The notes below the pieces were generated by a model. It was not told the origin of the DNA, did not search any database, and saw nothing but the letters and a program-made list of their open reading frames with translations. From the NCBI RefSeq assembly GCF_000397205.1, contig NC_021237.1, positions 6,579,001 through 6,643,000 of the forward strand: a DNA stretch of 64,000 bases, read 5' to 3'. The DNA comes from Pseudomonas protegens CHA0 (lineage in GTDB: Bacteria > Pseudomonadota > Gammaproteobacteria > Pseudomonadales > Pseudomonadaceae). Position numbers and translations under genes: made by a program. Positions 30,183 to 40,630 of this stretch are shown here, one piece after another (position 1 is the first letter of the stretch; the number at the start of each line of letters is the position of its first letter).

Positions 30183-31327
30183 GAAGCGCTGGAAGGGTTG
30201 CTGGCTGGAGCCGACGCAGGAACAGCAGGTGCACTTGCAGCTGGTGCCGGCGAGGCAGCCGGAGCAGGAGTTGCAGGCTTGGCCGCTGCGGGCGCGGGAG
30301 CTGCAGGTTTGGCAACTGGAGCAGTTGGCTTGGCTACAGCAGGCTTGGCGGCTGCGGGCTTGGCAGCAGGCTTTTTCGCGGCCGGCTTGGCAGCGGGTTT
30401 TGCTGCGGGTTTGGCGGCAGCAGGCTTGGCGGCAGGCTTGGCCGCCGATGCCGCGGCTGGCTTGGCAGCTGCAGGTTTGCTCGCGGGTTTGGCCGGAGCT
30501 TTTGCAGCGGCGGGTTTCGCTGCTGGTTTAGCGGCCGGTTTGGCGGCAGCCGGTTTAGCCGCAGCGGTCTTGGTGGCAGCAGGTTTCGCTGCTGGCTTGG
30601 CGGCTACGGGCTTGGCGGCAGGTTTAGCAGCTGGCTTGGCCGCAGCGGCTTTGGTCGCAGGCTTCGCAGCGGGCTTGGCGGCGGGCTTGGCGGCTGGCTT
30701 GGCGGCTGGCTTGGCAGCTACCGGTTTGGCAGCCGCCGCTTTGCCGGCAACAGGCTTGGCCGCTGGTTTGGCAGCAGGCTTGGCGGCTGCGGTTTTGGCC
30801 GCGACGGGCTTGGCTGCACTGGCAGCAACAGGTCTTTTCGCCGCCGGCTTGGCAACAGGTTTGGCCGGTGCCTTGGCAGCAGGCTTGGCCGCTGGTTTTT
30901 TAGCTGCTACCGCTGCCGGCTTGGCATCACGAGAGCTCAATGCCTTGCCTACCGCTTCCTTCACACGACCCACGCCTTGAGCCAGTTTCAGGCTCTCCTG
31001 GGCATCGCGCTTGAGTTGCAGAATGTAGCTGCGGGTTTGTGCCTGACGCTCTTTCAGGGCGTCCAGCAAGTCTTCGAGTTCCTTGACCGCGGTCTTCGCC
31101 TTGGCTTGTGCCTTGGCCTTGCCGGCCGCCGCAGCGTCCTGCAGTTTGGTGCGCGATTTGTGCAGTTTTTCCTGCGCCTTGCCCCGTTGTTTTTCCAGCT
31201 TGGCGAGCAGTTTTTCAGCATCAGCCAAGGCTTGGGAACAAGCGTTTTCCAAATGTTCGAGCAAGCTGCCCGACAGCTGTTGGAGCAAATGCAACGGAGT
31301 ATTTACAGGCTTCTTATTGGCCGACAT
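30179..31327 (-). CDS. algP: Histone H1-like regulator AlgP (AlgR3)
   Basis: A 382-residue DNA-binding protein. Residues 1–125 are a helical domain (SANKKPVNTPLHLLQQLSGS to LAQGVGRVKEAVGKALSS). The rest is a long array of Lys-Pro-Ala-Ala repeats ending in a Pro/Ala tail, like the C-terminal domain of histone H1. In P. aeruginosa AlgP affects algD and alginate expression. The repeats make length change by slippage likely. It overlaps the TIGR02444 gene by 4 bp tail to tail. Confidence 0.95.
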   Translation of the reverse strand: MSANKKPVNTPLHLLQQLSGSLLEHLENACSQALADAEKLLAKLEKQRGKAQEKLHKSRTKLQDAAAAGKAKAQAKAKTAVKELEDLLDALKERQAQTRSYILQLKRDAQESLKLAQGVGRVKEAVGKALSSRDAKPAAVAAKKPAAKPAAKAPAKPVAKPAAKRPVAASAAKPVAAKTAAAKPAAKPAAKPVAGKAAAAKPVAAKPAAKPAAKPAAKPAAKPATKAAAAKPAAKPAAKPVAAKPAAKPAATKTAAAKPAAAKPAAKPAAKPAAAKAPAKPASKPAAAKPAAASAAKPAAKPAAAKPAAKPAAKPAAKKPAAKPAAAKPAVAKPTAPVAKPAAPAPAAAKPATPAPAASPAPAASAPAVPASAPASNPSSAS

Positions 31328-31520
31328 GGTTTACCTCCTGGCTGACGTGAGTTGCGGCTCATACTAGACCTCTGCTGCTACCGCCGCTAGGGCATGTTGA
31401 CAGTATCGAAAGCCTGGCGTTGCAGCCGAACGAAAATGTTCTTCGCCCCCATCGAAGTTGCTCACCAACGAGCGCTTTGTCGCTGGCATAATCCACCGCA
31501 ACTCAGGCCGGAGAGTGCCC

Positions 31521-32186
31521 ATGTCGCGTTACCTGTTTTTATCCTTGAGCCTGTTCTTGCCACTGGCTCAGGCGGCTGCCGAAGCACCATCCAACAACGC
31601 TCACGATCTTGCCTACAGCCTGGGGGCAAGCCTCGGTGAACGCCTGCGCGATGAGGTGCCCGACCTGCAGATCCAGGCCCTGGTCGAAGGCTTGAGGGCC
31701 GCCTATCAAGGCAAGCCTCTGGCGCTGAAAAGCGAACGCATCGAACAGATCCTTGCCGAGCACGACGCACAGATCAGCGAACAGTCGGCCAAGTCTCAGA
31801 CAGAGATCGCGCTGAAAAACGAACAGCGCTTTCTCGATGAAGAAAAGGCCAAGCCCGGGGTCCGCCAACTGGCAGACGGCATCCTGCTGACCGAGTTGAG
31901 CCCTGGCAGCGGCAACAAGGCCAGCCCCAACGGCTCGGTCCAGGTGCGCTACACCGGGCGCCTGCCAGACGGCACCGTGTTCGATCAGACCCAGCAGCCG
32001 CAATGGTTCCGCCTCGACAGCGTGATCGCCGGCTGGCGTAGCGCACTGTCGCAGATGCCCACCGGAGCCCGGTGGCGCCTGGTAATCCCGTCGAACCAGG
32101 CCTATGGCACCGAAGGCGCCGGGGACCTGATCGCGCCCTACACCCCACTGGTGTTCGACATCGAATTGCTCGGTGTCGCTGGCTGA
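31521..32186 (+). CDS. FKBP-type peptidyl-prolyl isomerase, exported
   Basis: A 221-residue protein with a signal peptide (MSRYLFLSLSLFLPLAQAAA), an N-terminal helical dimerisation domain as in FkpA/Mip, and a C-terminal FKBP domain (NGSVQVRYTGRLPDGTVFDQ, VIAGWRSALSQMPTGARWRL, IPSNQAYGTEGAGD). It would assist folding in the periplasm. The ATG at 31521 is preceded by GGAGAG. The terminator at 32199 follows closely. Confidence 0.93.
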   Translation: MSRYLFLSLSLFLPLAQAAAEAPSNNAHDLAYSLGASLGERLRDEVPDLQIQALVEGLRAAYQGKPLALKSERIEQILAEHDAQISEQSAKSQTEIALKNEQRFLDEEKAKPGVRQLADGILLTELSPGSGNKASPNGSVQVRYTGRLPDGTVFDQTQQPQWFRLDSVIAGWRSALSQMPTGARWRLVIPSNQAYGTEGAGDLIAPYTPLVFDIELLGVAG

Positions 32187-32198
32187 AGCGCCACAACG

Positions 32199-32228
32199 AA
32201 AAACGGCACGCCGAGGCGTGCCGTTTTT
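32199..32228. terminator. Bidirectional terminator between the FKBP gene and algQ
   Basis: AAAAACGGCACGCC and GGCGTGCCGTTTTT form a near-perfect stem with a tiny loop, flanked by A- and T-runs, suitable for both converging genes. Confidence 0.92.
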
Positions 32229-32246
32229 CCTGGTAGGTTCCTGTGC

Positions 32247-32705
32247 TCAGGCCTGAGCCACAGCTTCCTGCTTGTGGGCGTTGTGCAGCACTTCGATCAG
32301 GCAGTCTTCCAGCTCGAAGCGTTCGTGCAGCAGGCCACCGAGTTCCTTGAACTTCTGCGCCACGCACTGGCCGGCGTCGCACAGGTCATTGAACGCCAGG
32401 AGCTTTTCGGTGATCACGTCGATGCGTGGGTAGAGGGTGTCGGCCAACTCCAGCCCGCGCTTGTCGCCAAACGCCTTGGCTTCGCTGGTCAGCTGTTCGT
32501 AGATTTCAAAATGGCCGGCGGAAACGTAGTCCACCAGGATCCCGCAGAATTCCTGCAGCGGCTTCTTGCTCTCACTCAGTGCCTCGGGCTCCGCGCCCAG
32601 CGCATCATAGGCTCGAACCAGTTCGTGACGCTCCTGCAACCAGCGGTCGATCAGCAGATGCACTCCACCCCAGCGTTCCTGAGCATTCTGACAACTTTCG
32701 AGCAT
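32247..32705 (-). CDS. algQ: Anti-sigma-70 factor AlgQ (Rsd family)
   Basis: A 152-residue helical protein that binds region 4 of the housekeeping sigma factor. The start [20 protein letters not shown] and the segments [20 protein letters not shown] and [18 protein letters not shown] match AlgQ/Rsd. In P. aeruginosa it influences alginate, siderophore and virulence genes. The ATG at 32705 fits homologues. A 207-bp upstream gap separates it from the dsbB-like gene. Confidence 0.96.
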   Translation of the reverse strand: MLESCQNAQERWGGVHLLIDRWLQERHELVRAYDALGAEPEALSESKKPLQEFCGILVDYVSAGHFEIYEQLTSEAKAFGDKRGLELADTLYPRIDVITEKLLAFNDLCDAGQCVAQKFKELGGLLHERFELEDCLIEVLHNAHKQEAVAQA

Positions 32706-32912
32706 GGTGATCTCTCTTCCCTTATGGGTCATGCCGCTTGCCCGCCGCTCCTTTCTGGAGACTCTGGATCCGGTCAGGCACAACAGCATCGAGCAACATA
32801 ATTCCAGTGACAGGTGCGGGCCAGATTATGCCCGCTCGACTACAGCATCAAGGTACGCAGGAGATAAAGTTCATACAAGCGTTTAATCCCCGCCCTCCTG
32901 CCAAACACTGAC

Positions 32913-33434
32913 TCAGGGCAACGCCACGGCCTTGCGCACGCCCCGTAGCTGACGCCACAGGCGGTAGCCGCTAAAGATCAGCATGATCACGAAAAACAGC
33001 AGGCTCCACTCCGGCAAGCTCATGTCCAGCAGGGTCCAGGTGACCTCAGCGCAATCGGAGGTGCCCATGAAAGTCAGCTTCAACGCCTGCCACCAGGACA
33101 GCTGGCGGAGCATGAAGGACATGTCCGGCAGGCAGGCCAGCAACTGTTCGGAAGGAATGTTCTGCAACAGCACATGGCGTCCCGCGGTGACCACCCCCAG
33201 CAGGCCCAACAGCAGGTTGAGCCCCCAGTAGACCGCCCGCCCCACGCGCCCTGGCCCCTGGATCACGGCCAGCAGATTGACCCCACCCAATGCCAGCAAC
33301 AGCAGGCGCTGCACGCCCCACAGCGAACAGGACTCGAGGCCGCCACCCGTTTGCAGGTTGAACGCCGCCCACGAGGCCAAGGCCCCCACCAGGAACACCA
33401 GGGAGAACAGCAAGCGGGAGCCGGCCAGCGACAT
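32913..33434 (-). CDS. DsbB-family disulfide bond formation protein with altered first CXXC
   Basis: A 173-residue inner-membrane protein with four helices. DsbB passes electrons from DsbA to ubiquinone through two cysteine pairs. Here the second pair is present (Cys101 in LLACLPDM, Cys128 in TSDCAEVTW), and so is the quinone-contact Arg43. The first motif reads C-S-L-W (Cys36 to Trp39) instead of C-x-x-C, a TGG at 33320–33318 where TGC or TGT would be expected. The family is clear but DsbA oxidation should be impaired unless another route is used. Pseudomonads normally carry another DsbB. The ATG at 33434 is inferred from homologues. Confidence 0.88.
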   Translation of the reverse strand: MSLAGSRLLFSLVFLVGALASWAAFNLQTGGGLESCSLWGVQRLLLLALGGVNLLAVIQGPGRVGRAVYWGLNLLLGLLGVVTAGRHVLLQNIPSEQLLACLPDMSFMLRQLSWWQALKLTFMGTSDCAEVTWTLLDMSLPEWSLLFFVIMLIFSGYRLWRQLRGVRKAVALP

Positions 33435-33542
33435 GAGATATCCGTAACGGGAGAAACAGGCAGCCACGGTAGAGAAAGCGCTCGCTGCTTTCAAGAAGCG
33501 CTATGTCGCAACCGATCGACAACAGCGCCGCAGGTACAGCAG

Positions 33543-33577
33543 CAAAAGGGCCGGTTGCCTGAAACAGGCAACCGGCC
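33543..33577 (-). terminator. Terminator of the hem operon
   Basis: GGCCGGTTGCCTG TTT CAGGCAACCGGCC followed by CTTTT on the minus strand, 10 nt after the hemY stop. The stem is 13 bp without mismatch. Confidence 0.9.
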
Positions 33578-33587
33578 CCGGGCCACC

Positions 33588-34826
33588 TCAGGCCCGCACC
33601 GGGACCGGCAGCGGTGAGGCCAGTAGGCGCTCATCGAGCATGCCCAGACCTTCCTGGAACAGTTGGTTACTGCGCTCGGTATCCCCCAGCTGTGCCAACA
33701 GGCGCGCCAGCTCCGCACAGGCTTCGGGGTTGCGTTGCAAGCGCAGGCTGCTTTCCAGATAGTCCCGGGCCTTGCCCCACAAGCTGTTCTGCAGGCACAG
33801 GCGGCCCAGGGTCAGCAGCAGGCTCGGATCGTCCGCATGCTCTTTCAGCCAGTGCTCGGCAGTCTGCAACTGGCGCGACGGATCGCTGCCACGCACCAGG
33901 CCATAGAGCCGTGCCAGGTGGCTTTCGTACTTGCGTTTAATTGCCGTGCGCAGGGCCTCTTCCGCCTCGGCCCCCGCGCCCAGTTGACGCAGTTGTTCGG
34001 CATAGGCCAGCACCAACTGCGGCTCCTGGCGCTGTGCCGAGGTCAACTGTTGCCAGGCACGATTGAGAGATTGCAGGCCGGCAACCTCATCTTCTTCACG
34101 ACGCGCGGCCAGGGACAGGTTTTCACCCCAGGCCCGACGTTCCAGTTCCTGCAGTTCGCTGGCCGGCAGCGCCTTGTCCTTGCGCAACTCGGGCAACAGA
34201 CGGATCAGGGCCGACCAGTCGCCACGCTGCTGATGCAGGCGCTGCAACTGGCGCAGCACCTGGACACTATGGGGATGGCGCTCATGCATGGCCTGCAGGG
34301 TGCTCAGGGCTCCCTCGGTATCGCCGCGATCCGTCTGCAGTTGGGCGTGGCTCAGGGCCACGGCCAGCTCTGCCTGGGGCTGGCGGGTCAGCGCCCGCTC
34401 CAGCAACCGGTCGCATTCTTCATAGTGGCCCTGCTCGTTGGCCGCCCGGGCAGCGCCGAGGTAGTAGAGCAGCGGCTGGCGCTCGGCCTCGGCGGCACGC
34501 TGCAGGTGCTTTTGCGCGCTGGCCCAGCGCCCTTCGGCGAGGTCCATCTGGCCCTGCTCGATGGCGATCTGCACCCGGCGGCTGCGATTGCGCCGTGACC
34601 AGGGATTGACCACACCACCGGACACCATCACCAGCTCGATCAGCAGCTTGATGCCCCATACCACCAGCCAGACCAGCGCCACCAGGGCCAGGGTTGCCCA
34701 CAGGCTCGATTCGTAACGGAAGTTGCTGTAGGCGATCAGTACGTACCCGGGATGCTCGGCAATGGCCAGACCCAGCAGGCCGATGGCCGCAATGACCAGC
34801 AGGACGATCACATAGGTACGCTTCAT
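33588..34826 (-). CDS. hemY: HemY, TPR protein of the haem operon
   Basis: A 412-residue inner-membrane protein with two N-terminal membrane helices (VIVLLVIAAIGLLGLAIAEH and LALVALVWLVVWGIKLLIEL), followed by a cytosolic tetratricopeptide-repeat domain. Despite its name, gammaproteobacterial HemY is not protoporphyrinogen oxidase; its exact part in haem synthesis is uncertain. The ATG overlaps the hemX stop (ATGA). It is last in the hemCDXY operon. Confidence 0.94.
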   Translation of the reverse strand: MKRTYVIVLLVIAAIGLLGLAIAEHPGYVLIAYSNFRYESSLWATLALVALVWLVVWGIKLLIELVMVSGGVVNPWSRRNRSRRVQIAIEQGQMDLAEGRWASAQKHLQRAAEAERQPLLYYLGAARAANEQGHYEECDRLLERALTRQPQAELAVALSHAQLQTDRGDTEGALSTLQAMHERHPHSVQVLRQLQRLHQQRGDWSALIRLLPELRKDKALPASELQELERRAWGENLSLAARREEDEVAGLQSLNRAWQQLTSAQRQEPQLVLAYAEQLRQLGAGAEAEEALRTAIKRKYESHLARLYGLVRGSDPSRQLQTAEHWLKEHADDPSLLLTLGRLCLQNSLWGKARDYLESSLRLQRNPEACAELARLLAQLGDTERSNQLFQEGLGMLDERLLASPLPVPVRA

Positions 34827-35962
34827 GGGCTCGTCTCCTGGGCGTTGTTCGCCGCAGGTTTGGCCAGAGGCTTGACCGACTCCTCGACATTCAGGTTACG
34901 CCGCTCCAGGTAGGCCTGGACCGTACTCAGGGTCTTGGCCAGGTCCGGGGTGACGACCGTCACCGGCTGCTTGCTCAGCTCGGCCAGGCGCTCGAGCATG
35001 ATCTTGCTTTGCGGGTTGTCCTGATTGAAGTTGCCGGTGAGCACGTCGCGGGCTTCGGTCAACGCCTGGGTATAGACCGCGGCCTGGCCGTTCAGGGCAG
35101 CCCACTGCGCCTGCTCCAGCGCCAGGCTCAGGGCCAGGCGCACTTGGGTCAGGCCCTGACCGGCCAGCAAGGGGCGGATGTTCTTGTCGGCGTTGAAGTC
35201 AATGCGGAAATAGCGCGAGATCTGATCCCACCACTGGGCCCAGCGGCTGGCGCCGTCACCATCGGCTGTCAGGCCGAGCAGCGATTCACCGCGGTCCTTG
35301 TACTCCGGAGCCACGGCGCTCAGTTCCAGCACCTGGTCACGCAAGGCCCCCAGTTGCAGGAACAGCCCGGTGCGGTCCGGCTGCTCGGTGCTGCGCAGGG
35401 CCGCCAGGCTCTTGGCCAACTGCTCGCGGGCTGCGAAGGCTCCCGGATCGTTTTGTTCCCGCAGGATATCGTCGGCGCCCTGGACCAGGGCCCTAGCGCT
35501 GCTGATGTCCTGCAGCGCCGAAAGACGCAGGCTGGCCAGGCGCAACAGGTGCTCGGCTTCCGCCAAGCGCCAGTCCTTGCGGCTGGCGCCCAGTACGGTT
35601 TCCAGGCGCTGGTTCAGGCGCTGCTGGTCACCCTGCAACTGGGCCACCAGACGCCGCCGGTCTTCCAGCTCATCGGCCGCGGGCAGTTGTTCCAGGCGTT
35701 CGCTCAAGCGCTGTTCGCTGAGCTTGAGACTCTGGGCCTGATCCCCCAGGGCCTGCAACTGACTGAACTGCTGCTGGTTATTGGCTTGCAGGTGGCGCAC
35801 CTGCCAGATCCCCCAGCCACCAACGGCGACGCCCGCCGCCCCCAGCAGCAGGGCCAGAATTGCCAACCCGTTGCCACGACGCTCAACGGTTGGTTTCGTG
35901 GGTTCAGCAGGTGTCTCGGGCACCGGCTGGGCTTCATCTTTAGGCAAGGCTGTTTCGCTCAC
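34823..35962 (-). CDS. hemX: HemX
   Basis: A 379-residue protein with a short cytosolic N-terminus, one membrane helix (NGLAILALLLGAAGVAVGGW) and a large periplasmic coiled-coil-rich domain. Family: HemX (DUF513), once called uroporphyrinogen III methyltransferase; no methyltransferase domain is present. I choose the GTG at 35962 because AAGGATGG precedes it at good spacing. It starts 17 nt after the hemD stop and overlaps hemY by 4 nt. Confidence 0.92.
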   Translation of the reverse strand: MSETALPKDEAQPVPETPAEPTKPTVERRGNGLAILALLLGAAGVAVGGWGIWQVRHLQANNQQQFSQLQALGDQAQSLKLSEQRLSERLEQLPAADELEDRRRLVAQLQGDQQRLNQRLETVLGASRKDWRLAEAEHLLRLASLRLSALQDISSARALVQGADDILREQNDPGAFAAREQLAKSLAALRSTEQPDRTGLFLQLGALRDQVLELSAVAPEYKDRGESLLGLTADGDGASRWAQWWDQISRYFRIDFNADKNIRPLLAGQGLTQVRLALSLALEQAQWAALNGQAAVYTQALTEARDVLTGNFNQDNPQSKIMLERLAELSKQPVTVVTPDLAKTLSTVQAYLERRNLNVEESVKPLAKPAANNAQETSP

Positions 35963-35979
35963 GTATCCATCCTTTGCGT

Positions 35980-36747
35980 TTAGAGAACGGGCACGGGTTG
36001 CTCCCGTAACGCCGTTAGCAAAGCCGCGGCACTGGCGCCGCGACAATCCACAACTTTTTCCGCCCCTGCGGCGTGCGCCATGTCGGCGACCCGGGGGCTT
36101 GGAACAAACAACGGCATCTTCGCCAGTTGCGGCCAGGCGGGCCCCGCCAGCTGCCGCAAGTGGCTGAAACCTTGTCCACTGCTGACCACCAGCCCGTTCA
36201 AGCGTTCCACTTCAATCCGCTGGAGCAACGCGCCTTCGGCGTAGTGCGGCAGGCAGCGGCGGTAGAGTTCCAGATAATCGACACTAGCACCTAGGGCGCG
36301 CAAGCGCTCAGAGAGCAGCTCGCGCCCACCCTCCCCGCGCACGATCAACACCCGTGGATCAGGCCGGCGGATAGCCTCGCGCAATTGGGGAAGTTCAAGC
36401 AAGGCTTCACTGTCATCGCCCTGCTGGGGATAGGCCACTGGCAAGCCGGCATCCGCAAGGATCTGCGCGGTAGCGGCGCCTACGGTGAACCAGGCCTGGT
36501 CTGGTGGTTGCGGCCAATACTGGCGCAACAGCTCCAGGCCAAGATGCGCCGCCGGCTTGCTGACCACAATCACCGCACAGTACTGGTCGAATGCCAGCAG
36601 GGTAGCCCGCTGCGAGTCACTGACCGGCAACGCCTGGATTTCCAGCAATGGCAGGCTGCTGCTCAAGATCTCGGACTGCGCCAGGATCGCCGCCAGCGCG
36701 GCGCAGTCCTCGGCCGGCCGGGTCAGCAGCAGGCGCCAGCCAGTCAC
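35980..36747 (-). CDS. hemD: Uroporphyrinogen-III synthase
   Basis: Cyclises hydroxymethylbilane to uroporphyrinogen III. The 255-residue protein has the two-domain HemD layout with [19 protein letters not shown] at the start and conserved stretches [20 protein letters not shown] and [13 protein letters not shown]. The sequence family is variable but the overlap with hemC (ATGA) and the operon make the call firm. Confidence 0.95.
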   Translation of the reverse strand: MTGWRLLLTRPAEDCAALAAILAQSEILSSSLPLLEIQALPVSDSQRATLLAFDQYCAVIVVSKPAAHLGLELLRQYWPQPPDQAWFTVGAATAQILADAGLPVAYPQQGDDSEALLELPQLREAIRRPDPRVLIVRGEGGRELLSERLRALGASVDYLELYRRCLPHYAEGALLQRIEVERLNGLVVSSGQGFSHLRQLAGPAWPQLAKMPLFVPSPRVADMAHAAGAEKVVDCRGASAAALLTALREQPVPVL

Positions 36748-37685
36748 TCCTCGCCCGCCTCGCCGTAGACCGCGCGCAGAATGTCATCGGCGCCCTGGGC
36801 CAGCAGGGCATCCGCCACTTGCACACCCAGCTCGGCGGCCGATGCGCGAGGGCCACGAGCTTCGGCGCTGAGCAGCAGGCCGCCGCTAGGCTCGCCCACC
36901 AGGCCGCGCAGCCAGATCTGCTCGCCTTCCAGCACCGCATAGCAGGCAATTGGCACCTGGCAACCACCGTTGAGGTGCTTGTTCAGTGCGCGCTCGGCGG
37001 TTACCCGGCTGGCCGTGTCGGCGTGATGCAGGGGGGCCAGCAAGGCGTGGATTTCAATGTCGGCACTGCGGCACTCGATGCCGACGGCGCCCTGGCCACC
37101 GGCGGGCAGGCTGTCGTCGACACTGATGGAGGAGCTGATGCGATCCTCGAATCCGAGGCGGATCAAGCCAGCGGCCGCGAGGATGATGGCGTCGTATTCG
37201 CCAGCGTCCAGCTTGGCCAGACGGGTATTGACGTTGCCCCGCAGAAAACGGATCTGCAGGTCGGGGCGACGGGTCAGTAACTGAGCCTGACGGCGCAGGC
37301 TGGAGGTGCCCACCACGCTGCCTTCAGGCAACTCGTCGAGGCTGGCGTAGGTGTTGGAAACAAAGGCATCACGCGGGTCTTCGCGCTCGCAGATGCAGAA
37401 CAGACCCAGGCCTTCGGGGAAGTCCATGGGCACATCTTTCATCGAGTGCACGGCGATATCAGCCTGGTTTTCCAGCAGCGCGGTTTCCAGTTCCTTGACG
37501 AACAGACCCTTGCCACCGATTTTCGACAAGGGCGAGTCCAATAGTTTGTCGCCGCGGCTGACCATGGGCACCAGGGTCACGACAAGACCCGGATGGGCCT
37601 CTTGCAGACGGGCTTTGACGTATTCGGCCTGCCACAAGGCCAGAGCACTTTTGCGGGTAGCGATGCGGATTTCGCGAGAGGACAT
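36744..37685 (-). CDS. hemC: Porphobilinogen deaminase (hydroxymethylbilane synthase)
   Basis: Joins four porphobilinogens into hydroxymethylbilane. The 313-residue protein carries [20 protein letters not shown], the catalytic Asp84 in HSMKDVP, and Cys242 in [13 protein letters not shown], which holds the dipyrromethane cofactor. It is first in hemCDXY and lies downstream of algR on the same strand after a 126-bp gap. Confidence 0.97.
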   Translation of the reverse strand: MSSREIRIATRKSALALWQAEYVKARLQEAHPGLVVTLVPMVSRGDKLLDSPLSKIGGKGLFVKELETALLENQADIAVHSMKDVPMDFPEGLGLFCICEREDPRDAFVSNTYASLDELPEGSVVGTSSLRRQAQLLTRRPDLQIRFLRGNVNTRLAKLDAGEYDAIILAAAGLIRLGFEDRISSSISVDDSLPAGGQGAVGIECRSADIEIHALLAPLHHADTASRVTAERALNKHLNGGCQVPIACYAVLEGEQIWLRGLVGEPSGGLLLSAEARGPRASAAELGVQVADALLAQGADDILRAVYGEAGEE

Positions 37686-37811
37686 GGATCAATCCGTACT
37701 GAATAGATACGGCAGATAATAACAGCTCAACCAAATCAGCTTTGACTTGTATCAGAAACCTAGCCTCCTCCCGACGCCAGGCTTCACCCATTGCAGGGGT
37801 CAAACCCTGGC

Positions 37812-38558
37812 CTAGAGCTGTTGCATCATCTTGCGCACGCCCGCCACATGCCGCCGGCTGACAATCAGCGCATCGCCATTGAGGCCCTTGAGGTACAACT
37901 GGAAGTGCCCCAACGGTGTGCGCTGCAGACGCTCGATACGCTCGCGGGCCACCAGCGCATTGCGGTGGATACGCACAAAGCGGTCGCCGAATTCATCTTC
38001 CAGAGCCTTCAGGGGCTCATCCAGAAGCACCTCGCCGCCCTCGTGGCGCAGGGTCACGTATTTATGGTCGGCGATGAAATACACCACCTGGGCCAGGGGG
38101 ATGAGCTCGATGCCTTTGCGCGTACGGGCGCTGATATGGCTGCGCGGGCCGTTACCGCTTTCGGCCGCGGGCCGGGTCAGTGCCGCCAGTTGTACACGGT
38201 TGGGCTTCTCGGCCTTTTTCAAGGCCTCCAGCAACAGCTCGGAGCGCACTGGCTTGACCAGGTGGACGACGCCGCTGGCATCGAAGGCCTCCAGGGCGAA
38301 TTCGTCCGGCGCAGCGCAGAACACCAGCGCCGGAGGCGTCTCGCGCTCGCACAGCTTGCCGGCGACCTGCAGACCGTCCAGCCCTGGCATGCGGACGTCG
38401 AGCAAGACGATATCCGGCTTCAGGCTGTCGATCAGGCTCAACGCCTCTTCGCCATTGGTGGCGCTAGGCTCCAGGACACTGTATCCCTCGAGCTCACTGA
38501 CCATCCGGCTCAGGCGCTCGCGGGCTAGGGGTTCGTCATCAACGATCAGGACATTCAT
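37812..38558 (-). CDS. algR: Response regulator AlgR
   Basis: A 248-residue regulator with a receiver domain (MNVLIVDDEPLARERL, phosphoacceptor Asp54 in IVLLDVRMPG, Lys near 102 in HLVKPV) and a C-terminal LytTR DNA-binding domain (FIADHKYVTLRHEGGEVLLD, FVRIHRNALVAR). In P. aeruginosa it controls alginate, twitching and virulence with the kinase AlgZ/FimS. Here the receiver residues are intact, but the kinase gene directly upstream is a remnant, overlapping algR by ATGA. Confidence 0.97.
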   Translation of the reverse strand: MNVLIVDDEPLARERLSRMVSELEGYSVLEPSATNGEEALSLIDSLKPDIVLLDVRMPGLDGLQVAGKLCERETPPALVFCAAPDEFALEAFDASGVVHLVKPVRSELLLEALKKAEKPNRVQLAALTRPAAESGNGPRSHISARTRKGIELIPLAQVVYFIADHKYVTLRHEGGEVLLDEPLKALEDEFGDRFVRIHRNALVARERIERLQRTPLGHFQLYLKGLNGDALIVSRRHVAGVRKMMQQL

Positions 38559-38986
38559 ATTGCGCTGGATTCCTGCGTGAGTCTCGCACAAGGATAGCGT
38601 AGACAGGTGGAGTGACGTCCGTCACCGCGATCCACGCTAAGACTAGTGCGAAGGCCAAAAAGTGCCGCAAGTCGGGCACCAATATTTGCCCGTGCCTGCC
38701 CGATACCGCTCAAGGTCGGCTGATGCGCGACGACGTCGCAGGGAATGCTGGTATTCAACACAAAGCCCCCCTCGTGATTGTGGTCGCCGCCCACCCTGCC
38801 CGCACCCGTCTCGTTTGGTGGACGGATTGCCTGGCCCTGTGCGGTGTGAACTTGCTGGAGGGGCCCACTGCGAACACGCGAGGGGTGTTACGCAATTGTG
38901 CCGGTCCTCCTGTCCAACTGTAGACGGTTGCCAAGACGATATTGCTCAATCGATAAATATCGTTTGACCGATATCACCTTCCGCAC
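38555..38986 (-). pseudogene. algZ: algZ (fimS) 3' remnant with in-frame stop
   Basis: One minus-strand frame, read from 38986 to its stop at 38555, shows clear sensor-kinase sequence: [20 protein letters not shown] near 38960, then an in-frame TAA at 38890–38888, then FVLNTSIPCD, GIGQARANIGARLAALFG and the tail TCLRYPCARLTQESSAI. These match the end of the LytS/AlgZ-type histidine kinase, including its ATP-binding G box. The stop TGA overlaps the algR ATG, the coupling expected for intact algZR. About 144 codons remain of a protein usually about 350 long. The sensor membrane part and the phosphoacceptor His region are not found in the 198 bp left before argH. Confidence 0.85.
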
Positions 38987-39184
38987 TCAAGGCGCTCACC
39001 TCGCAGGAAGCACCTACGACTGCGCCGACCTCAGTCTCTGCGCCCCCGAGGCCGGCGACAAGCCACCCAGGTGTCCGGCGCAGAAAAAAGCTGCCGACCA
39101 GCGCCAGCGACAGCCCGGGCAACCCTGTTATTATCGGCGCCTGTTTTTCACGCCATCTTCCTTCAGCAGATCACGAGCGAATTC

Positions 39185-40579
<1,395 letters not shown>

Positions 40580-40590
40580 GCCCTTGCGAG

Positions 40591-40628
40591 CCTGCCCACA
40601 CCGGCATCCTCTGCCGGTGCGAGCAGGT
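40591..40628. terminator. Hairpin between argH and the GST gene
   Basis: CACCGGCA TCCTC TGCCGGTG forms an 8-bp stem, with CCTGC and GCAGG outside it extending the structure. No T-run follows. It lies between two convergent genes. Confidence 0.5.
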
Positions 40629-40630
40629 TC

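Noticed and set aside
37770..37815. Hairpin CCAGG...CCTGG just after algR
   Set aside because: The stem is short, the loop long and no T-run follows; it could arise by chance in GC-rich DNA.
38555..38794. 79-codon minus-strand frame as a real small gene upstream of algR
   Set aside because: It starts inside sequence that matches the ATP-binding end of a sensor kinase, and similarity continues upstream past a stop, so it is part of the algZ remnant.
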